From contig NZ_CP053108.1 in NCBI RefSeq assembly GCF_013009075.1, positions 2,232,001 through 2,296,000 of the forward strand: a stretch of DNA of 64,000 bases, given 5' to 3'. Positions 47,909 through 57,109 of the stretch are shown piece by piece (positions within the stretch are counted from its first letter, which is position 1; the number at the start of each line of letters is the position of its first letter). This DNA is from Halomonas sp. TA22 (GTDB taxonomy: Bacteria; Pseudomonadota; Gammaproteobacteria; Pseudomonadales; Halomonadaceae). Made by a program: the position numbers and the translations under genes. The notes beneath the pieces are model-generated. The model searched no databases and was not told where the DNA came from. It saw nothing but the letters and a program-made list of their open reading frames with translations.

Positions 47909-48661
47909 ATGACCGAGCGTCACTCAGCCCCCGGCGTCACCGCCGCCAAGGCCGAACCCAAGGCCCGGCGGCTGGGCAAGAATGGCGATGGTGCCGAGCG
48001 CCACGATGCCATCTACCGTTCGATCAGCGATGCGATCATCGAGCACCGCCTCAAGCCGGGGGCACGACTGCGCGAGGATGCGCTGTCGGAGGTGTTCGGC
48101 GTCAGCCGCACCGGCATTCGCAAGATACTTCAGCGCCTGGCGCTGGAGCAGCTGGTGACGCTCACGCCACGGCGGGGGGCCAGCGTCACGCGCCCCACGG
48201 CGGATGAAGCCAAGGATGTCTTCGATGCCCGCCAGATGATCGAATGCGGTTTGATGCCGGAAGTGGCAAGGCGCATCAGCGAGGCCGATGTGCGTGAGCT
48301 GCGCGACATGGCAAGCCGGGAGCGCCAGGCCCTGCGTGCAGGTGAGCAGAGCGTGGCGATCAAGCTCTCGGCGGCCCTCCACGAGCGCCTGGCCGAGCTT
48401 TCCGGCAATGCCACGCTTGCCGAGTTCGTCGGCCGGCTCTGCTCGCGCTCGTCGCTGATCCTTGCCGTCTATGGCAACTCAGGTCATCTGGGCTGCGAAT
48501 CCCACGATCATGAGGATCTCATCGGCCATCTCGAAAAGGGCGACGGCGAGCGTGCCAAGGCGTTCATGGGTCGTCACCTGAAGACGATCGAGGCATCGCT
48601 GACGATTGTCGAGGAGGAGGAGGCCGCGCCGGACCTGAGACGGATATTTGGACAGGCGTAA
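47909..48661 (+). CDS. GntR-family regulator, FCD subgroup
   Basis: A 250-residue regulator from ATG 47909, which has GGAG upstream; ATG 47882 is an alternative without a ribosome-binding site. The winged helix DALSEVFGVSRTGIRKIL lies near 55-72. The FCD effector domain follows (about 100-240), with metal-type His residues in LHERL, CESHDHEDLI and GRHLKTIEASL. It lies directly after puuD. I infer that it recognises TTGTATACAA and controls urate breakdown, with a purine-derived acid as likely effector; the effector is not readable from sequence. Confidence 0.88.
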   Translation: MTERHSAPGVTAAKAEPKARRLGKNGDGAERHDAIYRSISDAIIEHRLKPGARLREDALSEVFGVSRTGIRKILQRLALEQLVTLTPRRGASVTRPTADEAKDVFDARQMIECGLMPEVARRISEADVRELRDMASRERQALRAGEQSVAIKLSAALHERLAELSGNATLAEFVGRLCSRSSLILAVYGNSGHLGCESHDHEDLIGHLEKGDGERAKAFMGRHLKTIEASLTIVEEEEAAPDLRRIFGQA

Positions 48662-48966
48662 CGCCTGATTACCAGGCAACTTGGATGCACCATCAAGAAA
48701 TATTTGCCGTCCACGTTGTGCCATGGAGGTGCGCCTGCGCCACTCTTTCTCATCGTGGTGCCATGAGTTGAGCATGGCGGTAGAGGAGATTCTTGCATTG
48801 ATGGTTCTCAACTGATTGTTGTATACCAAAAATAGGTAATTTGTATTTGTTTATGGCGAAGGCCATTCGTCGCGTTGAGGTTTTTGGCCTCTCTCTTGCA
48901 TATCAGCTGAAAGGCGCGTGTCTCTAGGCGCCTGTCCGGCGAATCCAAGAGAGAGAGAACAACAAT
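48662..48966. other. Intergenic leader upstream of the first ABC operon
   Basis: A 305-base AT-rich gap. It holds a short hairpin after gntR (GCCTG..CAGGC, 48667-48681 region), a candidate promoter TTGATG (48798) with TATACC 18 bases later, and a GntR-type palindrome over that -10. Two leader hairpins follow: GAGG..CCTC near 48877 and AGGCGC/GCGCCT at 48912-48933. No credible gene was found. Confidence 0.6.
48819..48828. promoter_or_regulatory. Candidate GntR operator of the first ABC operon
   Basis: TTGTATACCA, 9 of 10 to TTGTATACAA, overlaps the candidate -10 of the operon that begins at 48967. Its presence ties the importer to the same regulator as the urate genes. Confidence 0.55.
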
Positions 48967-50598
48967 ATGGTCTACAAGAATATTGCGCAGACCTGGCGCC
49001 ATACCCGTAACGCTACCGCACTGTCACTCGGGGTTGCGGTGTTGGCAATCCCGGGACTGAGCCAGGCGGAACAGACGCTACGCATCGCCATGACCGCCTC
49101 GGACATACCGCTTACGACCGGCCAGCCCGACAGCGGCTTCGAGGGCTACCGTTTCCTGGGTTATACCGTCTATGACGCGTTGATCAACTGGGATCTCTCC
49201 TCCGCCGAGGAGATCAGCGGTCTAACCCCCGGATTGGCGGTCTCCTGGGAGGTCGACGAGGAGGATCCGCGGGTATGGAACTTCGAGCTGCGTGAGGGGG
49301 TGACGTTTCACGATGGCAGCGAGTGGAACGCCGATGCGGCGATTTGGAACCTCGACAAGATCTACGATGAGGATTCGCCCCAGTTCGACGCGCGCCAGGC
49401 AGGCAACGTGCGTGGACGCATTCCCGCCATGGATCAGTACGAGAAGGTCGACGATTATGTCCTGCGTTTCACCACCAGTGAACCGGATGCCTGGTTCGCC
49501 TATCAATTGAGTTTCCTGCTCTTCTCGAGCCCGGCACAGTGGGAAGCGCTTGGCGGCGATTGGGACGAATTCGCTCGCCAGCCCTCCGGAACTGGGCCCT
49601 TCAAGCTGACTCGCCTGGTGCCGCGCGAGCGCGCCGAGCTCGAGCCCAATGCCGACTACTGGGATGCCGACCGGATCCCGCAGATCGACCGCGTGGTGCT
49701 GATTCCGATGCCCGAGTCTAGCTCGCGCACCTCGGCGCTGCTCTCCGACCAGGTCGACTGGATCGAGTCGCCGGCGGCCGACGCGATACCGCGTATGCAG
49801 TCGCAGGGCATGACCATTACCCGCAACCCCTATCCACATACCTGGCCGTATCAATTCTCGATGCTCGAGGGCAGCCCGTGGCGCGATATCAATGTACGCA
49901 AAGCGGCCAACCTGGCGGTCGACCGCGAAGGACTGCAGGCGCTGCTGGGCGGGATGATGGAGCCGGCGGTGGGTATCGTCACTCCCGATCATCCATGGTT
50001 TGGTGAGCCCGAATTCGAGATTCGCCACGATCCAGAGGAGGCGATGCGCCTGCTGGCGCAGAGTGGCCATGGGCCCGACAATCCAGTGCGCGCGCGAGCG
50101 CTGATCTCGACATCGGGCTCCGGTCAGATGCAGCCCCTGGCGATGAACGAATATATCCAACAGAGCCTGGCCGAGGTTGGCATCGAACTCGAGTTCGAGG
50201 TATTGGACTGGGAATCGCTGTTCCCGAACTGGCGTCACGGCGCCGACCACGCGACCAGCCGCGGCGCCCACTCCACCAACGTCTCCTTTGCCTGGCTCGA
50301 CCCATTCAGCGGCTTCTATCGCTTCATGCACTCCAGCCTGGCGCCGCCCAATGGCTTCAACTGGGGCTACATGAACGACCCCGAGTATGATCGCCTGCTC
50401 GACGAAGCTCGGGTGACCTTCGATCAGCAGGCCCAGGATGCCATTCTTGCCGAATTCCATGCCCGCCTGGTCGACGACGCCGCCTGGTTGTGGGTCGCCC
50501 ATGATGTAGGCCCACGTGCCATGCATCCAAGGGTCCAGGGCTTCGTTCAGGCCAAGAACTGGTTCCAGGACCTGACTCCGGTCTACCTCGAAGAGTAA
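48967..50598 (+). CDS. ABC importer, substrate-binding protein (SBP_bac_5 / Opp-Dpp family)
   Basis: A 543-residue periplasmic binding protein with a long signal peptide (cut likely after LSQA, residue 34). The SBP_bac_5 fold shows RIAMTASDIPLTTGQP, FELREGVTFHDGSEWNADAAIWNLDKI in part, the FHDG motif and INVRKAANLAVDREGL. The family binds peptides, but also opines, nickel and other ligands. It heads a five-gene operon with a purine-type operator upstream, so a purine-derived or hydantoin-like ligand is a reasonable hypothesis. It is about half identical by eye to the binding protein at 59620. Confidence 0.9.
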   Translation: MVYKNIAQTWRHTRNATALSLGVAVLAIPGLSQAEQTLRIAMTASDIPLTTGQPDSGFEGYRFLGYTVYDALINWDLSSAEEISGLTPGLAVSWEVDEEDPRVWNFELREGVTFHDGSEWNADAAIWNLDKIYDEDSPQFDARQAGNVRGRIPAMDQYEKVDDYVLRFTTSEPDAWFAYQLSFLLFSSPAQWEALGGDWDEFARQPSGTGPFKLTRLVPRERAELEPNADYWDADRIPQIDRVVLIPMPESSSRTSALLSDQVDWIESPAADAIPRMQSQGMTITRNPYPHTWPYQFSMLEGSPWRDINVRKAANLAVDREGLQALLGGMMEPAVGIVTPDHPWFGEPEFEIRHDPEEAMRLLAQSGHGPDNPVRARALISTSGSGQMQPLAMNEYIQQSLAEVGIELEFEVLDWESLFPNWRHGADHATSRGAHSTNVSFAWLDPFSGFYRFMHSSLAPPNGFNWGYMNDPEYDRLLDEARVTFDQQAQDAILAEFHARLVDDAAWLWVAHDVGPRAMHPRVQGFVQAKNWFQDLTPVYLEE

Positions 50599-50651
50599 GT
50601 CGTCTCAGGCATTGCAGTACACGCTGCGATGCCTGAGCGCATGGAGTTCTC

Positions 50652-51605
50652 ATGCCGATCTATTTTATCAAGCGGGTGCTCTACATTATCCCCATCGCCC
50701 TGGCGGTCAGCTTCTTCTGTTTTTCGCTAGTGCATCTCTCGCCCGGCGATCCAATGGATGCCGTGGTTTCCGCCGATGCGCCTCGTGAGGTCGTTGCCAT
50801 GGTGCAGCGCGCCTATGGCTTCGACCGGCCGCTGCCCGAACAGTATGGGCGCTGGGTATTGCGCGCGGTGCAGGGTGATCTTGGGCTGTCGGCGGCCAAT
50901 GGACGAGCCGTGACCGCGGAAGTGTTCGGCGCCCTGCGCAACACCCTGCGCCTGGCGATCGCCGCTTCGCTGATCGGCTTCACCCTGGGCTGCGCATTCG
51001 GCACCCTGGCCGGCTACTGGCAGGGATCGCCGCTCGACCGTCTGGTCACCGGGTTTGCCGTGGGCGGCGTCAGCGTGCCGCACTACTGGCTTGGCATGCT
51101 GCTGGTCATCGTCTTTTCGGTCGAGCTCAACTGGCTGCCCTCGTCCGGCGCCGGGCCGGGCAGCTCAGGCGACTGGAACTACGAATGGGCCTACCTGCGT
51201 CACCTGATCCTGCCGGCGGTGACGCTATCGGTGATTCCCATGGGGGTGGTGACGCGCACCGTACGCGCCATGGTGGCCGAAATCCTCAATCACGATTTCG
51301 TCGAAGCGCTGCGGGCCAAGGGCCTGGCCGAGACACGTGTGTTCCTACATGTGGTCAAGAACGTGGCTCCCACCGCCATGGCGGTCATGGGACTGCAACT
51401 CGGCTACCTGCTGGGCGGTTCGATCCTGGTCGAGACGGTGTTCTCCTGGCCCGGAACCGGTCTGCTGCTCAACAATGCCATCTTCCAGCGCGACCTGCCG
51501 ATTCTGCAGGGCACCATCCTAGTGCTGGCGATCTTTTTCGTACTGCTCAACCTTATCGTCGATCTGGCCCAGGCGCGCCTGGACCCGCGTATCCAGCGCA
51601 ATTGA
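50652..51605 (+). CDS. ABC importer, permease (DppB-like)
   Basis: A 317-residue membrane permease with about six helices. The N terminus FIKRVLYIIPIALAVSFFCFSL is typical for DppB/OppB, as are LSPGDPMDAV and the coupling (EAA) loop region EALRAKGLAETRVFLHVVKN near 215-235. It lies 53 bases after the binding-protein gene; GGAG precedes the ATG. It pairs with the DppC-like permease downstream. Confidence 0.92.
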   Translation: MPIYFIKRVLYIIPIALAVSFFCFSLVHLSPGDPMDAVVSADAPREVVAMVQRAYGFDRPLPEQYGRWVLRAVQGDLGLSAANGRAVTAEVFGALRNTLRLAIAASLIGFTLGCAFGTLAGYWQGSPLDRLVTGFAVGGVSVPHYWLGMLLVIVFSVELNWLPSSGAGPGSSGDWNYEWAYLRHLILPAVTLSVIPMGVVTRTVRAMVAEILNHDFVEALRAKGLAETRVFLHVVKNVAPTAMAVMGLQLGYLLGGSILVETVFSWPGTGLLLNNAIFQRDLPILQGTILVLAIFFVLLNLIVDLAQARLDPRIQRN

Positions 51606-51623
51606 TCGCCAAGGAGTTCTGCC

Positions 51624-52520
51624 ATGCCCCCTACCCTCGATGCGACTGCCGCGGTTGCCATTGAGCCGATTCCAGCTCCCGCCAAGGGTTACTGGCGGGC
51701 CGTGTTCGGCCGGTTGCAGCATGATCCAGTGGCTATGGCGGCCGGCATCATCTTGCTGGCCATTCTTCTGGCGGCGTTGCTTGCGCCTTGGATTTCGCCC
51801 TCGAATCCCTACGCCACCAGCATGCTCAACCGGCTCAAGCCGATCGGTACACCGGGCTTTCCGCTGGGAAGCGATGAGCTGGGTCGAGATGTGCTCTCCA
51901 GGCTGATACACGGTGCGCGGCTGTCGCTCTTGATTGGCGTGATGCCGGTGATCAATGCCTTCGTCATCGGCAGCAGTATCGGGATAGTCGCCGGCTTCGT
52001 TGGCGGACGCACCAATACCGCGATCATGCGTGTAATCGATGTCTTCTACGCCTTTCCAGCGGTACTGCTGGCGATCGCCCTGGCCGGCGCCCTGGGGGCG
52101 GGACTGGTCAACTCGCTTTTCTCGCTGACGGTGGTGTTCATTCCTCCCATCGCCCGTGTCGCCGAGAGCGTCACCACCCAGGTACGCAACTTCGACTACA
52201 TCGAGGCGGCACGCGCCAGCGGCGCACGCAGCCTGACGATCATCCGCCGTCATGTGCTCGGCAACGTGCTGGGGCCAATCTTCGTCTACGCCACGTCGTT
52301 GATCAGCGTCAGCATGATTCTAGCCTCGGGGCTCTCCTTTCTCGGCCTGGGGGCCCGCCCGCCGATGCCGGAGTGGGGCTTGATGCTCAACACCATGCGT
52401 GACGCCATCTACGTCAACCCCTGGGTCACGGTATTGCCAGGAGCGATGATCTTTACGATATCGATCTGCTTCAACATGCTCAGCGACGGGCTGCGCTCCG
52501 CCATGGAGGTCAAGCTATGA
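51624..52520 (+). CDS. ABC importer, permease (DppC-like)
   Basis: A 298-residue permease with an extra N-terminal cytoplasmic stretch and about six helices. DELGRDVLSRLIHGARLSLLIG is the classic DppC motif, and the EAA loop lies in YIEAARASGARSLTIIRRHVL near 192-212. AAGGAG precedes the ATG. It overlaps the first ATPase gene by 4 bases (ATGA). Confidence 0.92.
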   Translation: MPPTLDATAAVAIEPIPAPAKGYWRAVFGRLQHDPVAMAAGIILLAILLAALLAPWISPSNPYATSMLNRLKPIGTPGFPLGSDELGRDVLSRLIHGARLSLLIGVMPVINAFVIGSSIGIVAGFVGGRTNTAIMRVIDVFYAFPAVLLAIALAGALGAGLVNSLFSLTVVFIPPIARVAESVTTQVRNFDYIEAARASGARSLTIIRRHVLGNVLGPIFVYATSLISVSMILASGLSFLGLGARPPMPEWGLMLNTMRDAIYVNPWVTVLPGAMIFTISICFNMLSDGLRSAMEVKL

Positions 52521-53602
52521 CAGCGACTCAAGCGGCCACGGAGATACCCGACCGTCATGCCGCGCGGGACCGTGGCGGCAAGGCGCAGCCGCTGCTCAGC
52601 GTGCGCGGCCTCAAGAAGCACTTCGTGATCCAGCGTGGCGGTCTTGGTCGACAGGAGAAGCGCGTGCATGCCGTGGACGGCGTCGATTTCGATCTGCGCA
52701 AGGGCGAGACGTTGGGCATCGTCGGCGAGTCGGGTTGCGGCAAGTCGACCACCGCGAGGCTGCTGATGCGCCTGCTGACGTCGGATGCCGGCGAGACGAT
52801 CTTCGATGGCGATCCGGTGGGCGCACGCGGGGGCATTTCGGTGCGCGACATGCGTCGCCAGGTGCAGATGGTATTCCAGAACTCCTACGCCTCGCTCAAT
52901 CCACGCATGAGCGTCGAGGATTCGATTGCCTTTGGCCCCGAAGTGCATGGGCTGGGCCGTGGCGATGCGCGTCGCCGGGCCCGCAAGCTGCTCGATCAGG
53001 TGGGATTGTCGCCAGCACTATACGCCAGCCGCTATCCCCACGAGCTCTCCGGTGGGCAACGCCAGCGTGTCAACATAGCCCGGGCGCTGGCGTTGGAGCC
53101 GCGTCTGTTGATTCTCGATGAGGCGGTCTCGGCACTCGACAAGTCGGTGGAGGCGCAGGTGCTCAATCTGCTGGTCGACCTCAAGCAGGAGTACGGTCTG
53201 ACCTATCTGTTCATCTCGCACGACCTGAACGTGGTGCGCTACATCAGCGACCGGGTGATGGTGATGTATCTGGGCAAGGTGGCGGAGATGGGCGATACCG
53301 AAGCGATCTACCGCGCTCCCGCCCACCCCTACACACGTGCACTGATGTCGGCCATGCCGTCGATGGATCCCGGCAGACGAACCGAGAAGGCGCCACTTGC
53401 CGGCGATCCACCCAATCCCATCGATCTGCCGCCCGGCTGCCGTTTCTGTCCGCGTTGTCCTGTCTCGGTAGATGCTTGCCAGCTCGAGGAGCCGCCGCTT
53501 CTTGCGTGCGGCGAGAATCACCTGGCCGCCTGCCTGCGGGCCGACGAGGTGATGGCCGGACGTGCCAGTGCCCGGACCGTTGCCGAGGAGCATGCATCAT
53601 GA
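52517..53602 (+). CDS. ABC importer, ATPase (OppF/DppF-like)
   Basis: A 361-residue nucleotide-binding protein: Walker [10 protein letters not shown] near 74-82, Q-loop VFQNSYASLNPRM, signature [15 protein letters not shown], Walker [14 protein letters not shown]-loop FISHDL. The C-terminal oligopeptide/dipeptide domain carries the Cys-rich segment CRFCPRCP typical of iron-sulfur-like Opp/Dpp ATPases. In this operon the F-type ATPase comes before the D-type, the reverse of the usual order, and the same order begins in the second operon. Confidence 0.93.
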   Translation: MTATQAATEIPDRHAARDRGGKAQPLLSVRGLKKHFVIQRGGLGRQEKRVHAVDGVDFDLRKGETLGIVGESGCGKSTTARLLMRLLTSDAGETIFDGDPVGARGGISVRDMRRQVQMVFQNSYASLNPRMSVEDSIAFGPEVHGLGRGDARRRARKLLDQVGLSPALYASRYPHELSGGQRQRVNIARALALEPRLLILDEAVSALDKSVEAQVLNLLVDLKQEYGLTYLFISHDLNVVRYISDRVMVMYLGKVAEMGDTEAIYRAPAHPYTRALMSAMPSMDPGRRTEKAPLAGDPPNPIDLPPGCRFCPRCPVSVDACQLEEPPLLACGENHLAACLRADEVMAGRASARTVAEEHAS

Positions 53603-54621
53603 GCCTGGTTGCCGAAAACTTGGTGTCCACCTCCCAGCCTCGAACCGCCCAGCGGCTGGTGGAGATCTCCGGGCTCGAGGTGCGTTTCCAGTCTCCCGGC
53701 CGTCAGGTTCACGCTGTCAATGGCGTCGACCTGACCCTCGAGCGCGGCGAGATCCTCACCATCCTCGGCGAGAGCGGATCCGGCAAGAGCGTCACGTTGC
53801 GCAGCCTGATGCGCCTGCTGCCCGAGCGGCGTACACGCATTCAGGGACGAGTGAGCGTCGATGGTCAGGATGTTTTGGCGATGTCGCGTCGCGAGCTATC
53901 GCGCTTTCGTGGACGTACCGCGTCGATGATCTTTCAGGAGCCGATGCTCGCCTTCGACCCGGTCTTCACCGTGGGCGAACAGATCGCCGAGACGGTATGC
54001 CGGCATGAGGGAATCAGTCGCAAACAGGGGCTGGCGCGAGCGCTGGCACTTTTCGAGCTAGTGCGCATCCCCTCGGCGAAGCGGCGTCTGTCCAACTATC
54101 CCCATGAACTCTCCGGTGGCATGAGCCAGCGGGCAATGATCGCCTTGGCGCTCTCTTGTCGCCCGAAGTTGCTGCTCGCCGACGAGCCGACCACGGCGCT
54201 GGACGCCACGGTGCAGATCCAGGTCCTGCTGCTACTTCGCGAGCTGCAGCGCGAGCTCGGCATGTCGGTGATCTTCGTCACTCATGACATGGGCGTGGCC
54301 AACGAGATCTCCGACCGTATCGCGGTGATGTATGGAGGAAGGATTGTCGAGACCGGCAAGGTCGGCGAAATCATCGGGCAGCCTCGACACCCCTACACGC
54401 TGGGGTTGATGCGCTCGCGCGCCTCGGGCGAACTACGCGGCCAGCGCCTCGAGGCGATTCCCGGAGCGCCGCCCGATCTGGCGATGCTGCCGTCGGGCTG
54501 CGCTTTTGCGCCGCGTTGCCCTCACGCCACCGACGAATGCTCGCGAAACGTACCCGCCGCCCGGGAGCTGAGCCCCACCCATTGGGCGGCGTGCAAGCGA
54601 CTGGAGCTGACGGCTCCTTGA
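53599..54621 (+). CDS. ABC importer, ATPase (OppD/DppD-like)
   Basis: A 340-residue nucleotide-binding protein: Walker [10 protein letters not shown] near 55-63, [20 protein letters not shown] as Q-loop, signature [15 protein letters not shown], Walker [14 protein letters not shown]-loop FVTHDM, and [14 protein letters not shown] near the C terminus. ATG 53599 overlaps the TGA of the preceding gene (ATGA), so the two ATPases are translationally coupled; the upstream open frame is antisense-like leader. Confidence 0.93.
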   Translation: MSLVAENLVSTSQPRTAQRLVEISGLEVRFQSPGRQVHAVNGVDLTLERGEILTILGESGSGKSVTLRSLMRLLPERRTRIQGRVSVDGQDVLAMSRRELSRFRGRTASMIFQEPMLAFDPVFTVGEQIAETVCRHEGISRKQGLARALALFELVRIPSAKRRLSNYPHELSGGMSQRAMIALALSCRPKLLLADEPTTALDATVQIQVLLLLRELQRELGMSVIFVTHDMGVANEISDRIAVMYGGRIVETGKVGEIIGQPRHPYTLGLMRSRASGELRGQRLEAIPGAPPDLAMLPSGCAFAPRCPHATDECSRNVPAARELSPTHWAACKRLELTAP

Positions 54622-54664
54622 TGCAGCGCTTGAGCCGGGCATGCGCTCGGATAAGGACAAATGG

Positions 54665-55327
54665 ATGCGGCTTCTTTTACTCAATGGCAATACCAATATC
54701 GCCATGACGGGGCAACTGGCCGGCCATGCCCGTCTGATGCTGGGCGACGCAGTAGAGGTGGTTGAGGCTACCGCCCGCGAGAGCGTGCCCTACATCACCT
54801 CCCGGCGGGAGTGCGCCCTGGCGGCAGGGTCGACCTTGGCGCTGGTCGAGCGGCATCTGGCGGAAGGCGAGTTCGACGCCATTTTGCTTGCTTGCTTTGG
54901 CGAACCCGGCATGGCGGCGGTGCGCGAGATCACTCGTGTGCCCGTGGTGGGAATGTTGGAGGCGTCGCTGCTCACCGCCTTGCAGCTGGGGCAACGCTTC
55001 TCGATCGTGACCCCAGGGCAGCACTGGCCGCGCATGATCGAAGATGTGCTCAACGATCTTGGGGTCGGGCGGCGCTGCCTGGGCATCGATGCGGTGACGA
55101 TAGACGATCTGCAGCTTCCCAAACAGCGCGAGCAGGCGCGTATTCGGCTAGAGGCTGCCATACACGCTCAGCTGGACGCACTTGCACCTGATGTCATTAT
55201 CGTCGGCGGGGCGGCATTTGCGGGACTGGCCCCCGAGCTGCCGACACGTGACGGGACGCGGCTGCTGGACTGTTTCGATGCCGCCTTGGTACAGGCTCGA
55301 GCATTGGGGCATTTATCCGCTTGCTAG
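54665..55327 (+). CDS. Asp/Glu/hydantoin racemase-fold protein lacking the second catalytic cysteine
   Basis: A 220-residue protein of the aspartate/glutamate/hydantoin racemase superfamily, which includes allantoin racemase. The N-terminal half has LLLLNGNTN at 3-11 and the first catalytic Cys 77 in LLACFGEPG. The second catalytic Cys, normally in an LGCAGM-type motif, is replaced: the aligned stretch is IIVGGAAFAGL (178-188), with Gly at 182. A nearby Cys 203 is out of register. It could be a decarboxylase or isomerase-like member, or a racemase with altered chemistry. AAGGA precedes ATG 54665. Last gene of the first ABC operon, 43 bases after the ATPase. Confidence 0.82.
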   Translation: MRLLLLNGNTNIAMTGQLAGHARLMLGDAVEVVEATARESVPYITSRRECALAAGSTLALVERHLAEGEFDAILLACFGEPGMAAVREITRVPVVGMLEASLLTALQLGQRFSIVTPGQHWPRMIEDVLNDLGVGRRCLGIDAVTIDDLQLPKQREQARIRLEAAIHAQLDALAPDVIIVGGAAFAGLAPELPTRDGTRLLDCFDAALVQARALGHLSAC

Positions 55328-55342
55328 CGTAAGGCAAAGCGC

Positions 55343-55372
55343 AAAAAACCGGATGCCTGAGGCATCCGGTTT
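55343..55372. terminator. Bidirectional terminator between racemase-like gene and catalase
   Basis: AAACCGGATGCC and GGCATCCGGTTT form a 12-base perfect stem with a 3-base loop. On the minus strand the stem is followed by a run of six T, so it ends the catalase transcript well; on the plus strand it is followed by TTCATT. Confidence 0.85.
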
Positions 55373-55387
55373 CATTTGGCGATGCAC

Positions 55388-55416
55388 CGATAGCGCCAGG
55401 TTACCTGGCGCTATCG
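55388..55416 (-). terminator. Second hairpin directly after the catalase gene
   Basis: CGATAGCGCCAGG and CCTGGCGCTATCG form a perfect 13-base stem around TTA, 8 bases after the catalase stop codon. It has no T-run and lies in tandem with the true terminator at 55343. It may protect the mRNA end. Confidence 0.55.
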
Positions 55417-55423
55417 GGTGGGC

Positions 55424-57109
55424 TTAGCCCTGGCTGGTGTAGGGATGGCTACCCAGCTTGCCGCTCAGTACTTCCTCGGCGCTTGCCTGATAGTTCTGCA
55501 CGGAGCTGGTCCACTGGCCCCAGACCTCGGAGTCGATCTTGTCTCCGTTGTTGCCCAGGTTCTGCAGGCGACGCTGATCTTCGTCGGTCAGCACCTGCTT
55601 GGGCAGCGGCTCGAGATGCTTGATGTCGTCGACCGACATGCCCAGCTTCTCGGCGACACGGCTACCGTACTGATCGTGCACCAAGAAGAAGTGCCACAGC
55701 ATGCGTTCCTGCACGTCGCGCTCGCACTGGTTGAGCAGGTTGCCCATATTGTTGATCAGGTCGTCACGCTCCCAGTCCATCATGGTATTGAAACGGCCGC
55801 GTGGTTGGATGTAGTCGTTGCGACGCTCGAGCACGCTGCGCGTCAGCTGGCCACGAATTTCCGGCGAGTTGTTCGGCTCTTCGCGCTTGGACTCCTGCAG
55901 GCCGTTGTGGATCGACGGCTCGAAGTTGATGTGCGGGTTCTGGCCCGGAGCGAGGTCGACGCCGTAGGACATCTGGCCGCCGCGCTGGTTGGTATGCACG
56001 CGGCCCTGCACGCCCTTGGGCTGGTTGACCGGCAACTGCAGATAGTTGGGGCCGACGCGGTAGCGCTGGGTATCGGAATAGGAGAAGGTACGCCCGACAA
56101 GCATCTTGTCGTCGGAGAAGTCGAGACCGTCGACGAGTACGCCGGTACCCATGGCGATCTGCTCGTTCTCGTTGTGGTGATCCTCAACGTTACGGTTCAG
56201 GGTCATCACGCCGATCTTGCACAGCGGGAAATCGTTCTCCGGCCAGATCTTGGTGTCGTCCAGCGGGTCCCACTCCAGCTCGGGATGCTCGTGGTCCTCC
56301 ATTACCTGCACGTAGACGTCCCACTGCGGGTATTCACCACGCTCGATGGCCTCAAAGAGGTCCTTGGAGGCGGAGCCCAGGTCCTGGCCCTGAATCTTGG
56401 CTGCTTCCTCGTCGGTCAGGCTGGCCACACCGCAACGCGGGTGGAAATGGTACTTGACCAGGACGGTGTCTCCCTGAGCATTGACCATCTTGTAGGTATT
56501 GACGCCGAAACCTTCCATATGACGGTAGGTTGCCGGGATGCCGCGCGGGCTGAACAGGTGCGTCAGCATGTGCATGGATTCGGGCGTCTGGCTCATGAAG
56601 TCGAAGATGCGGTTGGCTTCCTGGCGGAAGGTGACCGGGTCGGGCTTCAGCGAGTGGATGACGTCGGGAAATTTGACCGCATCGCGGATGAAGAATACCG
56701 CCAGGTTGTTGCCGACCAGGTCCCAGTTGCCATCTTCGGTGTAGAACTTGACGGCGAAGCCGCGCGGATCGCGAGCGGCTTCCGAGGAGTCGCGTCCGCC
56801 GATAACGGTAGAGAAGCGGATCGCCAGGTCGGTCTTCTTGCCGGCCTCCTGAAAGAGCTTGGCACGTGTATACTTGGACGCCGGCTCGTCGCCGATCATG
56901 CCGGTCGCCTCGAATTCGCCGTAGCACACGAAGCCGCGAGCGTGCACGACGCGCTCAGGGATACGCTCACGATCGAAATGGCTGATCTTCTCGAGGAACT
57001 GGTAGTTCTCCAGCGTGGCTGGACCGCGGCTGCCGACGGTACGCTGGGACTGGTTGTTGGTGATGGGATGGCCCTGGCGGGTTGTCAGAACCTTATCCTG
57101 CTTATCCAT
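55424..57109 (-). CDS. Monofunctional heme catalase
   Basis: A 561-residue clade-type catalase, about 60-80 residues longer than small-subunit catalases at the C terminus. Key residues are in place: His 56 in RVVHARGF, Asn in [12 protein letters not shown] near 135, and the proximal heme Tyr in [21 protein letters not shown] precedes ATG 57109. It breaks down hydrogen peroxide. It lies between the racemase-like gene and puuE on the opposite strand; the membrane urate oxidase should not form peroxide, so the link to urate is not obvious. A long antisense open frame here is only a shadow. Confidence 0.93.
   Translation of the reverse strand: MDKQDKVLTTRQGHPITNNQSQRTVGSRGPATLENYQFLEKISHFDRERIPERVVHARGFVCYGEFEATGMIGDEPASKYTRAKLFQEAGKKTDLAIRFSTVIGGRDSSEAARDPRGFAVKFYTEDGNWDLVGNNLAVFFIRDAVKFPDVIHSLKPDPVTFRQEANRIFDFMSQTPESMHMLTHLFSPRGIPATYRHMEGFGVNTYKMVNAQGDTVLVKYHFHPRCGVASLTDEEAAKIQGQDLGSASKDLFEAIERGEYPQWDVYVQVMEDHEHPELEWDPLDDTKIWPENDFPLCKIGVMTLNRNVEDHHNENEQIAMGTGVLVDGLDFSDDKMLVGRTFSYSDTQRYRVGPNYLQLPVNQPKGVQGRVHTNQRGGQMSYGVDLAPGQNPHINFEPSIHNGLQESKREEPNNSPEIRGQLTRSVLERRNDYIQPRGRFNTMMDWERDDLINNMGNLLNQCERDVQERMLWHFFLVHDQYGSRVAEKLGMSVDDIKHLEPLPKQVLTDEDQRRLQNLGNNGDKIDSEVWGQWTSSVQNYQASAEEVLSGKLGSHPYTSQG

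Noticed and set aside
48723-48818. A 31-codon open frame in the leader of the first ABC operon
   Set aside because: It has no ribosome-binding site and no membrane or signal character, and its end runs into the candidate promoter and operator.
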